DNA of 64,000 nucleotides from the NCBI RefSeq assembly GCF_044068625.1, contig NZ_JBIPKH010000002.1, forward strand, positions 124,001 to 188,000, in the 5' to 3' direction. Shown here in pieces: positions 43,905-52,957 of this stretch. Position 1 is the stretch's first letter, and every line of letters begins with the position of its first letter. Made by a program: the position numbers and the translations under genes. The DNA comes from Desulfurivibrio sp044068625. GTDB lineage: Bacteria; Desulfobacterota; Desulfobulbia; Desulfobulbales; Desulfurivibrionaceae. The notes under the pieces are model-generated. The model saw nothing but the letters and a program-made list of their open reading frames with translations, had not been told where the DNA came from and did not search any database.

Positions 43905-45392
43905 ATGAGGTTAGACATTTTGCTCCCAAACTCATCTTCCGGTCTTGACGACAACTTCTTCCTCACCGCCCAGCGGGAAAGCGAGGCCCTCAGGGAGCGT
44001 CTGCTGGAACTGTACCTGCTTTACGCCACCAGCCGGACCTGCAGTGTCGCAGTCCAGACCAACTCCCTTTTTGTCAATATTGTCGATCTGCTGAAAAACA
44101 CCTTGCGGGTGGAGGAGTTCTGCCTGATGTTGCGGGATCCGGTCAGCGGTCTGTACGAGATGTGGACCGCCGATGACCGGGTCATGGCCCGGGCCGGTGA
44201 TTGCAGTTTCCGGCCCGGCGAAGGAATTTCCGGCTTGGTGGTGGAGAGCGGGGAGGCGATCCTGGTGCCCGATGTCACTAAGGAACCGCGCTTTCTCAAC
44301 TACCATGGCCTGCTGCCCGATATCGGCTCATTCCTTTCGGTGCCGCTGGTTGATGACAATGGCCGGGTTTTCGGGGTGTTGAATATCCACAAGGCCAGCC
44401 CCAACAGTTTTCGCGAGCATGACAAAAATTTCTTCTGTGCCGTGGCCAATAATCTGGCGGTGGCCCTGGAGCGGGCCCGGATCTTTGAAAACGCCTGCCG
44501 GGAAGCGATGCGTGACGAACTGACCGGCCTTTACAATCGCCGCTACCTGCTGGAGTGCGGCACCCGGGAGCTGCTCAAGGCCCGGCGCGCCCAGGCGCCG
44601 ATGGCGCTGCTGCTCCTCGATCTTGATAATTTTAAAGAGGTCAACGACCTCTGGGGTCATGCCCGGGGGGATGAGGTGCTGACCGGACTGGCGGCCCTGC
44701 TGACTAAAAATCTGCGCCAGAGTGACGTGGCGGCCCGTTATGGTGGCGAAGAGTTTGTGGTCCTCTTGCCCGATACCATGGGGACCGGGGCCCATGGCCT
44801 GGCCGAAAAGTTGCGGGCGACCGTGGCCGGCGAACTGGTGCTTAAGGATGGCGATAATTGCCGGACGGTTACCATGACGGTGGGGGTCGCCTCCTCGCCC
44901 GAGGATGGCCAAGATTTCGACCAGTTGCTGGCGGCGGCCGATCGTCGCCTTTATCTGGGCAAGGCGGCGGGGCGTAACCGGGTGGTGGGACGGCAGCAGG
45001 AGCAACCCGCGATCCAGCCCGCCGCCAACCGGCGCCAAGCCCCGCGGCGGCCCACGGCTCTGAGGGCCTTGGTAGATTACCCCGAATCAGTGCTGCCGGC
45101 GGCGGTACGAGCCGTTGATATCCAGCAGGGCCGGGAGTGGAAGTCCTGCTCTCTGCTTAATGCCAGCAGCCACGGCTTTAGCGGGATGGTCGATTTTGCC
45201 CCGGAGGTGGGGGCCCAATATCGTTGCCGGGCTTTATCGGGCGCCAAGAAGCCCCGTTTCCTTGACTTCACGGTCCAGGTTCGCCACGTTGAACTGCTGG
45301 CTGAAACGCGGTTCCTTATAGGAGTCAGGATTGGCACCGGTGACGCCGGCGAGTGGCAGAGGGTTTACGCCTTGCTGACCGGAAAAGCCTGA
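43905..45392 (+). CDS. GAF-GGDEF-PilZ diguanylate cyclase
   Basis: 495 residues, soluble. A GAF domain (about 45-205) with LLPDIGSFLSVPLVDD, a GGDEF domain (about 205-365) with GGEEF and the I-site RQSD five residues before it, then a PilZ domain (about 385-492) with an NxSxxG motif (NASSHG) and an Arg cluster (RRQAPRRP). Synthesis and binding of c-di-GMP are thus in one chain. It is the second gene after the HD-GYP gene, and its stop overlaps the next start as TGATG. Confidence 0.85.
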   Translation: MRLDILLPNSSSGLDDNFFLTAQRESEALRERLLELYLLYATSRTCSVAVQTNSLFVNIVDLLKNTLRVEEFCLMLRDPVSGLYEMWTADDRVMARAGDCSFRPGEGISGLVVESGEAILVPDVTKEPRFLNYHGLLPDIGSFLSVPLVDDNGRVFGVLNIHKASPNSFREHDKNFFCAVANNLAVALERARIFENACREAMRDELTGLYNRRYLLECGTRELLKARRAQAPMALLLLDLDNFKEVNDLWGHARGDEVLTGLAALLTKNLRQSDVAARYGGEEFVVLLPDTMGTGAHGLAEKLRATVAGELVLKDGDNCRTVTMTVGVASSPEDGQDFDQLLAAADRRLYLGKAAGRNRVVGRQQEQPAIQPAANRRQAPRRPTALRALVDYPESVLPAAVRAVDIQQGREWKSCSLLNASSHGFSGMVDFAPEVGAQYRCRALSGAKKPRFLDFTVQVRHVELLAETRFLIGVRIGTGDAGEWQRVYALLTGKA

Positions 45393-46225
45393 TGGAGAAG
45401 GGGGTGGTATATCACTGCCCGTTTGCCGGCGACTGGGTTGGGGCAACCGGTCGCCTGCTGGACCGGGCCGGCCTGGCGGCGGTATTGGATGACCGGCGAC
45501 CCATTGTGCTCAAACCCAACCTGGTCAAGGCCGCCCCGCCGCCCATCACCACCCCGGTGGCCCTGGTGGCGGCTCTGGTGGATTATCTCCAGCGGGCCCG
45601 GCCGGGGGCGGAGATCATTGTGGCCGAGGGCTGCGGAGCCAAGGAGTACGACACCGACCACTGTTTTACCACCCTGGGTTATGCCCAAATGGCGATGGAG
45701 CGGGGGGTAAAGCTGATCGATCTCAACCAGGCCCCCTTGACCCGCCTCTCCCGCCCCCAATACGGGCGCTGGCCGGAGATGCACCTGCCCACGCTGCTGC
45801 TGGACGCCTTCCTGATCTCACTGCCGGTACTCAAGGCCCACACCCTGGCCAAGGTTACCCTGACCATGAAAAACATGATGGGAGCCGCCCCCCCGGCCTG
45901 CTACCAGCAGGGGGGGCACTGGAAAAAGGCCGCCTTCCATCAGGAAATTCAGGCGGCGGTGGCGGACCTTAACCGTTATCGCTGCCCCGACTTCACTCTG
46001 CTTGACGCCACCATCGGCCTTAGTAAGTCCCACCTGGGCGGCCCGCTCTGCCGGCCGTCGCCCGGCTTGCTGGCCGCCTCATTCGATCCGGTGGCCATCG
46101 ACGCCTTTGGGGCCGGCCTGCTGGGTCATGACTGGCAGACCATCGGTCATATCCGCTCCCTGGACGGGGAACTGGGCCGGGCCCATCCCCTCAAGCTGAT
46201 CAAGCTGGAACCACTCCCCAAGTAG
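45392..46225 (+). CDS. DUF362 protein
   Basis: 277 residues from ATG 45392, which shares a base with the GGDEF stop (TGATG). The sequence fits DUF362: VLKPNLVKAAPPP near the start, VAEGCGAKEYD, LISLPVLKAHTLAKVTLTMKNMMG and a late FDPVAIDAFGAGLLG. DUF362 proteins occur with or without ferredoxin domains and have no settled function; this one has none. Coupling to the GGDEF gene is by position only. Confidence 0.82.
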   Translation: MEKGVVYHCPFAGDWVGATGRLLDRAGLAAVLDDRRPIVLKPNLVKAAPPPITTPVALVAALVDYLQRARPGAEIIVAEGCGAKEYDTDHCFTTLGYAQMAMERGVKLIDLNQAPLTRLSRPQYGRWPEMHLPTLLLDAFLISLPVLKAHTLAKVTLTMKNMMGAAPPACYQQGGHWKKAAFHQEIQAAVADLNRYRCPDFTLLDATIGLSKSHLGGPLCRPSPGLLAASFDPVAIDAFGAGLLGHDWQTIGHIRSLDGELGRAHPLKLIKLEPLPK

Positions 46226-46233
46226 GGTGGGGC

Positions 46234-47067
46234 TCAGGACTGACTGTTCAGTTCCGCCGGCTTTTTGCTGATGCCCAGCTCCTGGGTGACCTGGGTGGCG
46301 ATCTCCTCAATGGACCGACCGGCGGTGGAGATGACCGGAATCTTATAATTGTTTAAGATCTGTTCAGCCTGCTTGATCTCTTCGCTGCAGGTGGCCAATC
46401 TGGCGTAGCTACTCCCCTGATAGCGTTTTTCCCTGACGATATGGAGCAGCTCCGGAGTGGTGGTCAGGCCCACGGCCCGGCGGGCGTTACGCCTTAAAGC
46501 GTCGGGCAGCTTGTATTCGCGCAGGTATTCCGTGGTCATGGGAAAGTTGGCGGCCTTCAACCCCATCTGGGTGGCGAGGTAGACGCTGACCGGGGTTTTA
46601 CCGGTGCGGGAAACCCCCAACAGGATGACATCCGCCTCGTCGAATTCGTTGGTTCTTACCCCGTCGTCATGCTCCAGGCAGAAGTGGATCGCCTCAACCC
46701 TTTTGGCCATGGTGATGTTGTCCACATGGCGGGAAAACCCGGGGACCCGCAGGGCCTTGGCCTCCAGACAGCCCTCCAGATCTTCGAGAAAGGCCCGGAA
46801 GGGGTCGAACAGTTCCACCTCCGGATGATCGAAGATCCGGCGGATCTCCTCATTCATGATGGTGCTGAAAATAATGGGCCGCCGGCCGCCGGAATGCTTC
46901 AGGATATAGGCCAGGGTTTTCTGGGCCTCCTCCCTGGTCAGGATAAAGGGGAAGCGCTCCTCATGAAAGCTGACCTCGGGAAACTGGCGGATCATGGCAT
47001 GCCCCAGATTGGTGGCCAGGATCCCGGTGCTGTCGGAAACAAAATAGATATCTTTGGAGCTCCACAT
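46234..47067 (-). CDS. Pyruvate, phosphate dikinase/PEP synthase regulatory kinase-phosphorylase
   Basis: 277 residues from ATG 47067, the usual PSRP (DUF299) length. Such proteins phosphorylate a Thr in PPDK or PEP synthase with ADP and remove it with phosphate. YFVSDSTGILATNLG opens it and the P-loop is GVSRTGKTP. Which of the two targets is present cannot be told from the window. It converges on DUF362 (8 bases) and diverges from the MCP gene. Confidence 0.92.
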   Translation of the reverse strand: MWSSKDIYFVSDSTGILATNLGHAMIRQFPEVSFHEERFPFILTREEAQKTLAYILKHSGGRRPIIFSTIMNEEIRRIFDHPEVELFDPFRAFLEDLEGCLEAKALRVPGFSRHVDNITMAKRVEAIHFCLEHDDGVRTNEFDEADVILLGVSRTGKTPVSVYLATQMGLKAANFPMTTEYLREYKLPDALRRNARRAVGLTTTPELLHIVREKRYQGSSYARLATCSEEIKQAEQILNNYKIPVISTAGRSIEEIATQVTQELGISKKPAELNSQS

Positions 47068-47212
47068 CTCGCATTTCCTCTTGTTGGCCAGGTACGGTTC
47101 TGGTAGCGTTGGCAAATGATTTACCCGGTCTCGCAACCGAATGGTAGTTGTCTCCTGATGGTTTTGGCAACAACAAAAGGGTGTACCATATGTTCCTTGA
47201 GGAGGGAAAGGG

Positions 47213-48280
47213 ATGAATCTGCGAGAAATGACCATCGCCCAAAAGATTGCCGGGGCATTCGGCCTTATCATCCTGTTGATGATCGTTTTTGGCCTGATCA
47301 ACTACTGGGGAATCGGGCAGATTATCGGTCAGGAAAATCAGGGGGCGATGCTGGACACCGCCCAAGGCTTGCGCTCCAGCCTGGCCCTGGCCTCTCTGCT
47401 GATCATCGGTCTGGTGGTCCTGGTGGCATTCCAGACCCACCGGGGGATCGCCGCCACTTTGCGGGGGATTGCCCGGCAGATGTCCGAAGGCTCGGCCCAG
47501 GTGGCCTCGGCCGCCGCCCAGGTCTCCTCATCCAGCCAACACCTGGCCGAGGGGGCTTCAGAGCAGGCCGCCTCCCTGGAGGAGACTTCGGCCGCGCTGG
47601 AAGAGGTCTCCAGCATGACCCAGCGGGATGCCGAAAATGCCGATCAGGCCAATCGGGTGATGAGCAATGCCGCCACCGTGGTTCGCCAGGCCGAGGGCTC
47701 CATGGCGCGACTGATCTCTTCGATGGCTGAAATATCCCAGGCCAGCAGCGAAACCCAGAAAATTGTCAAAACCATCGATGAAATCGCCTTTCAGACCAAC
47801 CTGCTGGCCCTGAACGCGGCGGTGGAGGCCGCCCGGGCCGGGGAAGCCGGAGCCGGGTTCGCGGTGGTGGCCGACGAGGTGCGTAATCTGGCGATGCGGG
47901 CCGCGGAAGCCGCGCGCAACACCTCTGCCTTGATTGAAGGGACGGTACAGAAGGTTCAGTCCGGCTCGGAGCTGGTCAACGAAACCAGCGACGCCTTTGG
48001 CCAGGCGGCCAGCTCGATTGGCCAGATCTCCTCCCTGGTGGCGGAGATTGCCGGTTCCACCGGCGAACAGGCCAAGGCGATCTCCCAGGTCAGCATCGCT
48101 GTCAGCCAGATTGACGGCGTGACCCAACAGAACGCGGCCACCTCGGAGGAGTCGGCCGCCGCCGCCGAGGAGCTGAGCGCTCAGTCGGAGATGATGAACG
48201 CGACGGTTCGCAATCTGATGCGGGCCATCGGTGGAATGAACGGGGCAGGGGAGGGGGACCCCCAACTCCTGGCTGAATAA
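47213..48280 (+). CDS. Short methyl-accepting chemotaxis protein without a sensor domain
   Basis: 355 residues. TM1 about 13-32 and TM2 about 57-77 are joined by a loop of only about 25 residues, too short for a ligand-binding domain. The signalling tip is classical: EIAFQTNLLALNAAVEAARAGEAGAGFAVVADEVR. The methylation helices (SSSQHLAEGASEQAASLEE) lie on either side. GGAGGG precedes the ATG. It may take its signal from the membrane, the cytoplasm or another receptor. No che genes are adjacent. Confidence 0.88.
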   Translation: MNLREMTIAQKIAGAFGLIILLMIVFGLINYWGIGQIIGQENQGAMLDTAQGLRSSLALASLLIIGLVVLVAFQTHRGIAATLRGIARQMSEGSAQVASAAAQVSSSSQHLAEGASEQAASLEETSAALEEVSSMTQRDAENADQANRVMSNAATVVRQAEGSMARLISSMAEISQASSETQKIVKTIDEIAFQTNLLALNAAVEAARAGEAGAGFAVVADEVRNLAMRAAEAARNTSALIEGTVQKVQSGSELVNETSDAFGQAASSIGQISSLVAEIAGSTGEQAKAISQVSIAVSQIDGVTQQNAATSEESAAAAEELSAQSEMMNATVRNLMRAIGGMNGAGEGDPQLLAE

Positions 48281-48299
48281 CGGCTGCTTCGAGTTAATT

Positions 48300-49211
48300 C
48301 TAGGCCAGCAGCCAGCGATCCAGCCGTTGGCCCAGGTTGTGCCGCAGTTCCGCCATCGACCTCGGCAATGGGGGATTGCCCTGATGCTCCCGGGTAAAGA
48401 GTTCCGCCGCCCGTTCCATGGCCCTTTCGGCCAGGGCCCGACTGAGCGGGGTTAAGCGGGGATGCCGGCCCATGGTCTCCTCCAGCGCCGCCACCATTCT
48501 TGCCGATGGCGCATGGCCACCTTCCTTGCTCCCGTCCGAGGCCGGCGGCAGGGAGGATTGGCCGGTACCGGCCGTTTCAGCTTCAAACCACTCCTTAAGC
48601 TGTTGCCATTGGGCCTGGATAATGTCGTGGTAGCGATAAACCCGGCTGGCCGTCGGCAGTTGATCCGGGGGGGCGGCCTGACCGCCGGTCGAAGAAGGCA
48701 GGTGCCCCACGGCCCTGGGGCCACGACTGATCAGCTGTTGCGAACTGTAGGATGCCTGGAGAAAGGTGGCGGAGAGCTCACGGATTGAGCCCAACTCCCC
48801 CAAATTGAGCGCCCCCTCCAGGGCTCTTTCCAGATCCCCGTTGAAAAAATCGTAGGCGATGCCGGTCAGTTGCTCCATCAACCGTTCAATATCCCGCAAC
48901 TCCTCGGTGTTGAGATCGCCCTCAACGCTGAGGGAGTAGGATTGGGTTTCCAAATTGCTCAAGCTGTAGGCGTTGAGCAGGGCGCCGCCCCGCTGGACTT
49001 GACCAGTGCCCAACTTGGTGGCGCTGCTCCAGTCGGCGGAGATGCTGACCCGGTCACCCTCGGCGGTGGTCAGGGAGATTGAGCTTTGCCGGGCCAGCAG
49101 AACCGCTTGCTGGTAAGAGAAGTTTTGATCTCCGGAGACCGAGGTGGCAGCCTGGCGGCCGAGGCCGGGGGGCAAAGGGGCGGGCAGGGGGGAGGTGGCA
49201 AACTCATTCAT
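48300..49211 (-). CDS. Protein of unknown function
   Basis: 303 residues from ATG 49211 (AGGAG upstream). A segment SSISLTTAEGDRVSISADWSS (about 45-65) looks like beta strands; the middle is helical (ELRDIERLMEQLTGIAYDFFNGD), and the end is a helical, Leu/Arg-rich tail (RALAERAMERAAELF). No signal peptide. I do not recognise the family; it is next to the MCP (19-base gap, convergent), which gives no clear clue. Confidence 0.6.
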   Translation of the reverse strand: MNEFATSPLPAPLPPGLGRQAATSVSGDQNFSYQQAVLLARQSSISLTTAEGDRVSISADWSSATKLGTGQVQRGGALLNAYSLSNLETQSYSLSVEGDLNTEELRDIERLMEQLTGIAYDFFNGDLERALEGALNLGELGSIRELSATFLQASYSSQQLISRGPRAVGHLPSSTGGQAAPPDQLPTASRVYRYHDIIQAQWQQLKEWFEAETAGTGQSSLPPASDGSKEGGHAPSARMVAALEETMGRHPRLTPLSRALAERAMERAAELFTREHQGNPPLPRSMAELRHNLGQRLDRWLLA

Positions 49212-49248
49212 GATCCGACTCCTGGCAGATGGGAGCAAGGGAAGCTAT

Positions 49249-49277
49249 AAAAAGGCTGGAGGGCGACCGGGCCCTCC
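49249..49277 (-). terminator. Hairpin terminator after glgP
   Basis: On the minus strand a 7-bp GC stem (GGAGGGC with GCCCTCC) round a 6-base loop is followed, after four bases, by T5. It lies 35 bases beyond the glgP stop. Confidence 0.7.
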
Positions 49278-49311
49278 TTGTTACTCCCATCGGCAGGAAG
49301 AGGGGAAAACT

Positions 49312-51507
49312 TTAACCGTCCAAATCGCTTTGGTACAGGGCACGGAATTTTCTCATCCGCTCTTCAATTTCAGCCGGCAGCAGCAACTGGTAGCGTTCAA
49401 CATACTCCGCCGCCATCCGGTGGGTGTTGAAGATCGGACAGTTGAGGATCAGGTTGTTGAGGCAGCGATCCAGATACTGGTCCAGACCCTCGGGGTGGTA
49501 AAAGGTGCCCAGCAGGTCCGGCAGCATCTCGTAGAATGAGGCGGCATCCTCCCGGTAGAGCAGTTCGGAAGGGTTCTCGCTGAGCAGTTCCGCCTTCACC
49601 GGACCTTCGTAGCCGAATTTCCAGCCGGTCTTGCCGTCGTGGTAACCCTCCACCCACCAGCCGTCCATGATGCTGACGTTGGGAATGCCGTTCATCGCCG
49701 CCTTCATGCCGCTGGTGCCGCTGGCCTCCAGGGGGCGCTTGGGACTGTTGAGCCAGGCGTGGCAGCCGGCCACCATCATCTTGGCCACCGACATGTCGTA
49801 ATCGGGCACAAAGACCAACCGGGCCAGCCCTTGGGTTTTTCGATACAACTCCTCCTGGATATCGATGATGCTCTTAATCAGCACCTTGCCGGGTTCATCG
49901 GCCGGATGGGCCTTGCCGGCGTAGATGAAATTCACCGGCCAGCGGGAAGCCAGCAGGATCTCCGCCAGGCGATCAAGGTCCTCGAAGACCAGGTCCGCCC
50001 TTTTGTAGGTGGAGAAACGGCGGGCGAAACCGAAGGTGAAGGCCTGGCCATCAAGCCGACCTTCGCTCTCTCCCAGGTATGACAGGTAGTTGGGCGGGTC
50101 GATCCAGGTGGAAACCCTTTGGTGTCGATGGCGGGAGAGCATGCCGTTGAGATAGGCCACCAGAATGGAGGTATCCTGCCGCCAGGCCTCGGTGAAGCTC
50201 CGGCGAAACTTCTTGCTGTTCAAAGCCTTGCCGGCCCGGTTGAAGACGCAGGGCTCCAGACGCCAGTTGGCCAGTTCGGGAACAGTGTCATAGGCCGCCG
50301 CCTTGGCGTCGCTGATCCAGGTGAGGTGATGAACCCCGTTGGTGATGGCGCTGATCCGCTCCCTGAACTGGGGAAACTGGGCCTGGGTCACCTCGCGGTG
50401 CAAACGGCTGACGCTGTTGGTGGCCCGGTTGACCCGCATTGCCAGGGCGGTAAAGTTGTAAGCGGTCGAATCCTGCTCATCCAGGGCCAGCAGATGGAGA
50501 ATACGGCGCAAGAATGAGTGCTCAAGACCATGATAAAGGGCATGGGGGAAACGGTCGTGACCGGCTTTGACCGGGGTGTGGATGGTGTAAACCACGTGCC
50601 GGGCCGCTTGCTCGGCGGCGGCCAGAATATCCTGGTCGCTGGCCTGCTGGCGGTAATTGTCCCCCAGTTGCCGGTGTAAAATCTCCGAGATCAGGGAGAG
50701 AACCAGGATCACCCCATGCTGTTCATTTAAATGGATGGTCTTGGAGGTCAGGCCCAGGGCGCGCATGGCCGGCAACACCGCGGCCCCCAGCAGCCGGCGC
50801 TGAATCACCTTGGACGCCTCCGAGCTGCTGTCGTAAAGCTGATGGGAAGCTTTACGGATCCAGTCCGGTGATTGGGGCTGATCGTAATCGAGCAGGAGTT
50901 CCGGCACAAAGAAATCGAGGTTGCAACTGACCTCCATCTTCATCCACAGCCGGGCCACCGCCTTGATCGGCTGGTCATCACGATCATGGAAATCCACCTC
51001 GACGGTGAGCGGCTCGGTCGGTCGGCCGGGCTGATGCAGCAGATAGAGGCCGGGGGTCTCCTCCGGCTTCCACTCCCGGGACCAGACCACCTGACCCAGA
51101 TTCATATCAACCAGCTGGGAAAAGTAACCCCGCCGGTAGAGCAGGGACACCGCCACCACTGGAATATGACAGTCGGCAAAACTCTTCAGGGTATCACCGG
51201 CCAGAACCCCCAATCCTCCGCTGTAGATGGGAATTTTACTGGGTCCGCTGAGAAATCTACCAGCCTCCGGCGGCAGATCGGCGGCGAGATCCTCCCGGGC
51301 GGCGGCCTCCTGAAGTAGTTTCTTGATGGGGTGATAGACATCCCGATCGGCCCCGATCTCCATAGTTACGTAGGTGGTTGAGTTACCTTCAGGAGCGGTC
51401 AGGGTTCGCCACACCCGGTCGAAGCACTCCTGGGAAACCCCGAAAAAGCGGCCATGGGGGCCGGTGGCCAGCAGATCCTCGGCACATGCCCTCTTAGTCG
51501 TTGTCAT
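49312..51507 (-). CDS. glgP: Alpha-glucan phosphorylase (GT35)
   Basis: 731 residues of the short, thermostable-type glucan phosphorylase group (common in anaerobes, about 700 residues). Releases glucose-1-phosphate from glycogen or maltodextrin. Early blocks are YVTMEIGADRD and IPIYSGGLGVLAGDTLKSFAD; the PLP-binding lysine is in EASGTSGMKAAMNG, and the phosphate site in FARRFSTYKRA. Begins ATG 51507 with AAGG upstream. No other glg gene nearby. Confidence 0.92.
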   Translation of the reverse strand: MTTTKRACAEDLLATGPHGRFFGVSQECFDRVWRTLTAPEGNSTTYVTMEIGADRDVYHPIKKLLQEAAAREDLAADLPPEAGRFLSGPSKIPIYSGGLGVLAGDTLKSFADCHIPVVAVSLLYRRGYFSQLVDMNLGQVVWSREWKPEETPGLYLLHQPGRPTEPLTVEVDFHDRDDQPIKAVARLWMKMEVSCNLDFFVPELLLDYDQPQSPDWIRKASHQLYDSSSEASKVIQRRLLGAAVLPAMRALGLTSKTIHLNEQHGVILVLSLISEILHRQLGDNYRQQASDQDILAAAEQAARHVVYTIHTPVKAGHDRFPHALYHGLEHSFLRRILHLLALDEQDSTAYNFTALAMRVNRATNSVSRLHREVTQAQFPQFRERISAITNGVHHLTWISDAKAAAYDTVPELANWRLEPCVFNRAGKALNSKKFRRSFTEAWRQDTSILVAYLNGMLSRHRHQRVSTWIDPPNYLSYLGESEGRLDGQAFTFGFARRFSTYKRADLVFEDLDRLAEILLASRWPVNFIYAGKAHPADEPGKVLIKSIIDIQEELYRKTQGLARLVFVPDYDMSVAKMMVAGCHAWLNSPKRPLEASGTSGMKAAMNGIPNVSIMDGWWVEGYHDGKTGWKFGYEGPVKAELLSENPSELLYREDAASFYEMLPDLLGTFYHPEGLDQYLDRCLNNLILNCPIFNTHRMAAEYVERYQLLLPAEIEERMRKFRALYQSDLDG

Positions 51508-51558
51508 GATAAACCTTGTTTGGGTTAACTAAAGTATGGGTCGGTTGGAAAAAATGTG

Positions 51559-51587
51559 TTGAATTTCCAGGTCCTTTTCTATACACT
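51559..51587 (+). promoter_or_regulatory. Possible sigma-70 promoter of the Pal-like gene
   Basis: TTGAAT (51559-51564) and TACACT (51582-51587) are 17 bases apart, giving a leader of about 80 bases. Fair but unproven match. Confidence 0.35.
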
Positions 51588-51672
51588 GCTTCACCGAAGC
51601 GTCACGAAACGATGATTCCATCGACGTGCGTGATTAACCTGGAAAGTATACCCTAAATAAGGAGATGGCCAG

Positions 51673-52263
51673 ATGAAAAAAGGAATGGGGCAGATTTTTA
51701 CCGCAGTGGCAATTGTTTGTACAGTTTCGCTGTTCACCTTCGCTTGCTCCAAACCGGTCAAAGTTGAACCCGTCGCGCCGACAACGACCGCTCCTGCCGC
51801 CACGGTCGAGGCCGATCGCCCCGACCATGCTCCCTGGGAGCCCGCCGAAGCCTGGCCCGGACCCGCCGAGGAGGAAGCCCTGACCGACACCGGCGCCCGC
51901 GAACTGGCGCTGCGGGAAGGCCGCACCAGCACCCCGCTGTTCCCGGTTTATTTCGACTTTGATCGTTCCAATATCCGGCCCGACCAGGAAGGCCGGATCA
52001 CCGAGAACGGCAACTACCTGCTGGACAACATGCGGGTCCGGGTGCGGATCGAAGGTAATACCGATGACCGCGGCACCCGCGAATACAATATGGCCCTGGG
52101 TGAACGCCGGGCCATGAGCGCCAAGAAATACCTGATGGACATGGGCATCGCTGCCGGCCGCCTGGAGACCGTAAGCTACGGGGAGGAGCGCCCCATCGCC
52201 TTTGGACAGAATGAGGAATCCTGGGCCCTGAACCGACGGGCCGACTTCGTTCTTCTCAGGTAA
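51673..52263 (+). CDS. pal: Pal-like OmpA-domain lipoprotein
   Basis: 196 residues. A signal peptide ends in FTFAC (lipobox, Cys about 26), then a Pro/Ala-rich linker, and an OmpA C-terminal peptidoglycan-binding domain (about 92-196): VYFDFDRSNIRPD, IEGNTDDRGTREYNMALGERRA, and LNRRADFVLL. This is the layout of the peptidoglycan-associated lipoprotein that links outer membrane and wall. TolABQR genes are not adjacent, so another OmpA lipoprotein is possible. AAGGAG precedes the start. Confidence 0.85.
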   Translation: MKKGMGQIFTAVAIVCTVSLFTFACSKPVKVEPVAPTTTAPAATVEADRPDHAPWEPAEAWPGPAEEEALTDTGARELALREGRTSTPLFPVYFDFDRSNIRPDQEGRITENGNYLLDNMRVRVRIEGNTDDRGTREYNMALGERRAMSAKKYLMDMGIAAGRLETVSYGEERPIAFGQNEESWALNRRADFVLLR

Positions 52264-52293
52264 TGCCCCATAAACAGTCCAGGAGGCAAGCCG

Positions 52294-52328
52294 ATCCGGG
52301 GCGGGGAAACTCGTCCCGGATTTTTTTT
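52294..52328 (+). terminator. Strong intrinsic terminator after the Pal-like gene
   Basis: ATCCGGG pairs with CCCGGAT, and the inner five positions also pair if G-U is allowed, giving about 12 pairs round a GAAA loop. T8 follows. Thirty bases beyond the stop; ompH is therefore likely to need its own promoter or read-through. Confidence 0.85.
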
Positions 52329-52359
52329 AGTTCCGCCATCTTTGCAAGGAGTGTTGATT

Positions 52360-52914
52360 ATGATGAGTAGAAGCCTTTTTACCCCGCTGCTGGCCGCCCT
52401 CCTGCTGCTGAACCTCGGGTTGGCCCCGGTCGTTGCCGCGGCTGAGCCGGTCCGGATCGCCGTGATCAGCATCCAGGATATTCTTGATCGCTCCGTCGTC
52501 GCCCGGGAGGCCCGGGGGAAGATTGAAGCTGAGATCGAGAAGCAGCGCGCCACCCTCCAGCGGGAGCAGACGGCCCTGGAGGAGATGCGGGAGGAGATAG
52601 AAAAGAAGAGTTCGGTCTGGAGCGACCAGGTCCGGGCTGACCGGGAGCGGGAGTTTCAGCGCCGCGTCCGGGCCTTCGAGGGCCTCAATGAAGACGCCCA
52701 GCTGGCCGTTCAGCAGCGGGAAAAGGTGTTGATGGAACCGGTCCTGCTGAAGCTGGACGAGATCATCGCCGAATTCGGGCGTGAGCGCAATTATGACCTG
52801 ATTCTGGAATACACCATGAAGGGGCTGCGAAGCCGCACCGGCCTGCTTTACGCCGCCGAGGCCATGGATATCAGCGAACAGGTCCGTCAGGAACTGGATA
52901 AACGTCTCAAGTAA
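52360..52914 (+). CDS. OmpH/Skp-family periplasmic chaperone
   Basis: 184 residues from ATG 52360 with AAGGAG eight bases before it. Signal peptide to about residue 25, then IAVISIQDILDRS and a long charged coiled coil (EARGKIEAEIEKQRATLQRE; LEEMREEIEKKS), the tentacle form of Skp. Skp holds unfolded outer-membrane proteins in the periplasm. A second coiled stretch (about 100-150) closes the hairpin. It lies after the Pal-like gene but behind a terminator, and converges on dxs. Confidence 0.82.
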   Translation: MMSRSLFTPLLAALLLLNLGLAPVVAAAEPVRIAVISIQDILDRSVVAREARGKIEAEIEKQRATLQREQTALEEMREEIEKKSSVWSDQVRADREREFQRRVRAFEGLNEDAQLAVQQREKVLMEPVLLKLDEIIAEFGRERNYDLILEYTMKGLRSRTGLLYAAEAMDISEQVRQELDKRLK

Positions 52915-52925
52915 CGGTAAATCCC

Positions 52926-52956
52926 GTGGTGGAGGGGAGCCGTCCCCCTCCACCAC
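52926..52956. terminator. 12-bp perfect hairpin between ompH and dxs
   Basis: GTGGTGGAGGGG pairs perfectly with CCCCTCCACCAC round a 7-base loop. It begins 11 bases after the ompH stop and ends 1 base before the dxs stop codon, so it fills the convergent gap. No T-run on either side; it may end transcription in both directions by other means. Confidence 0.6.
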
Positions 52957-52957
52957 C

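Noticed and set aside
48300..49211. Assigning a flagellar or cell-surface role to the unknown protein
   Set aside because: No domain or signal peptide is recognisable; the neighbouring MCP alone is not evidence.
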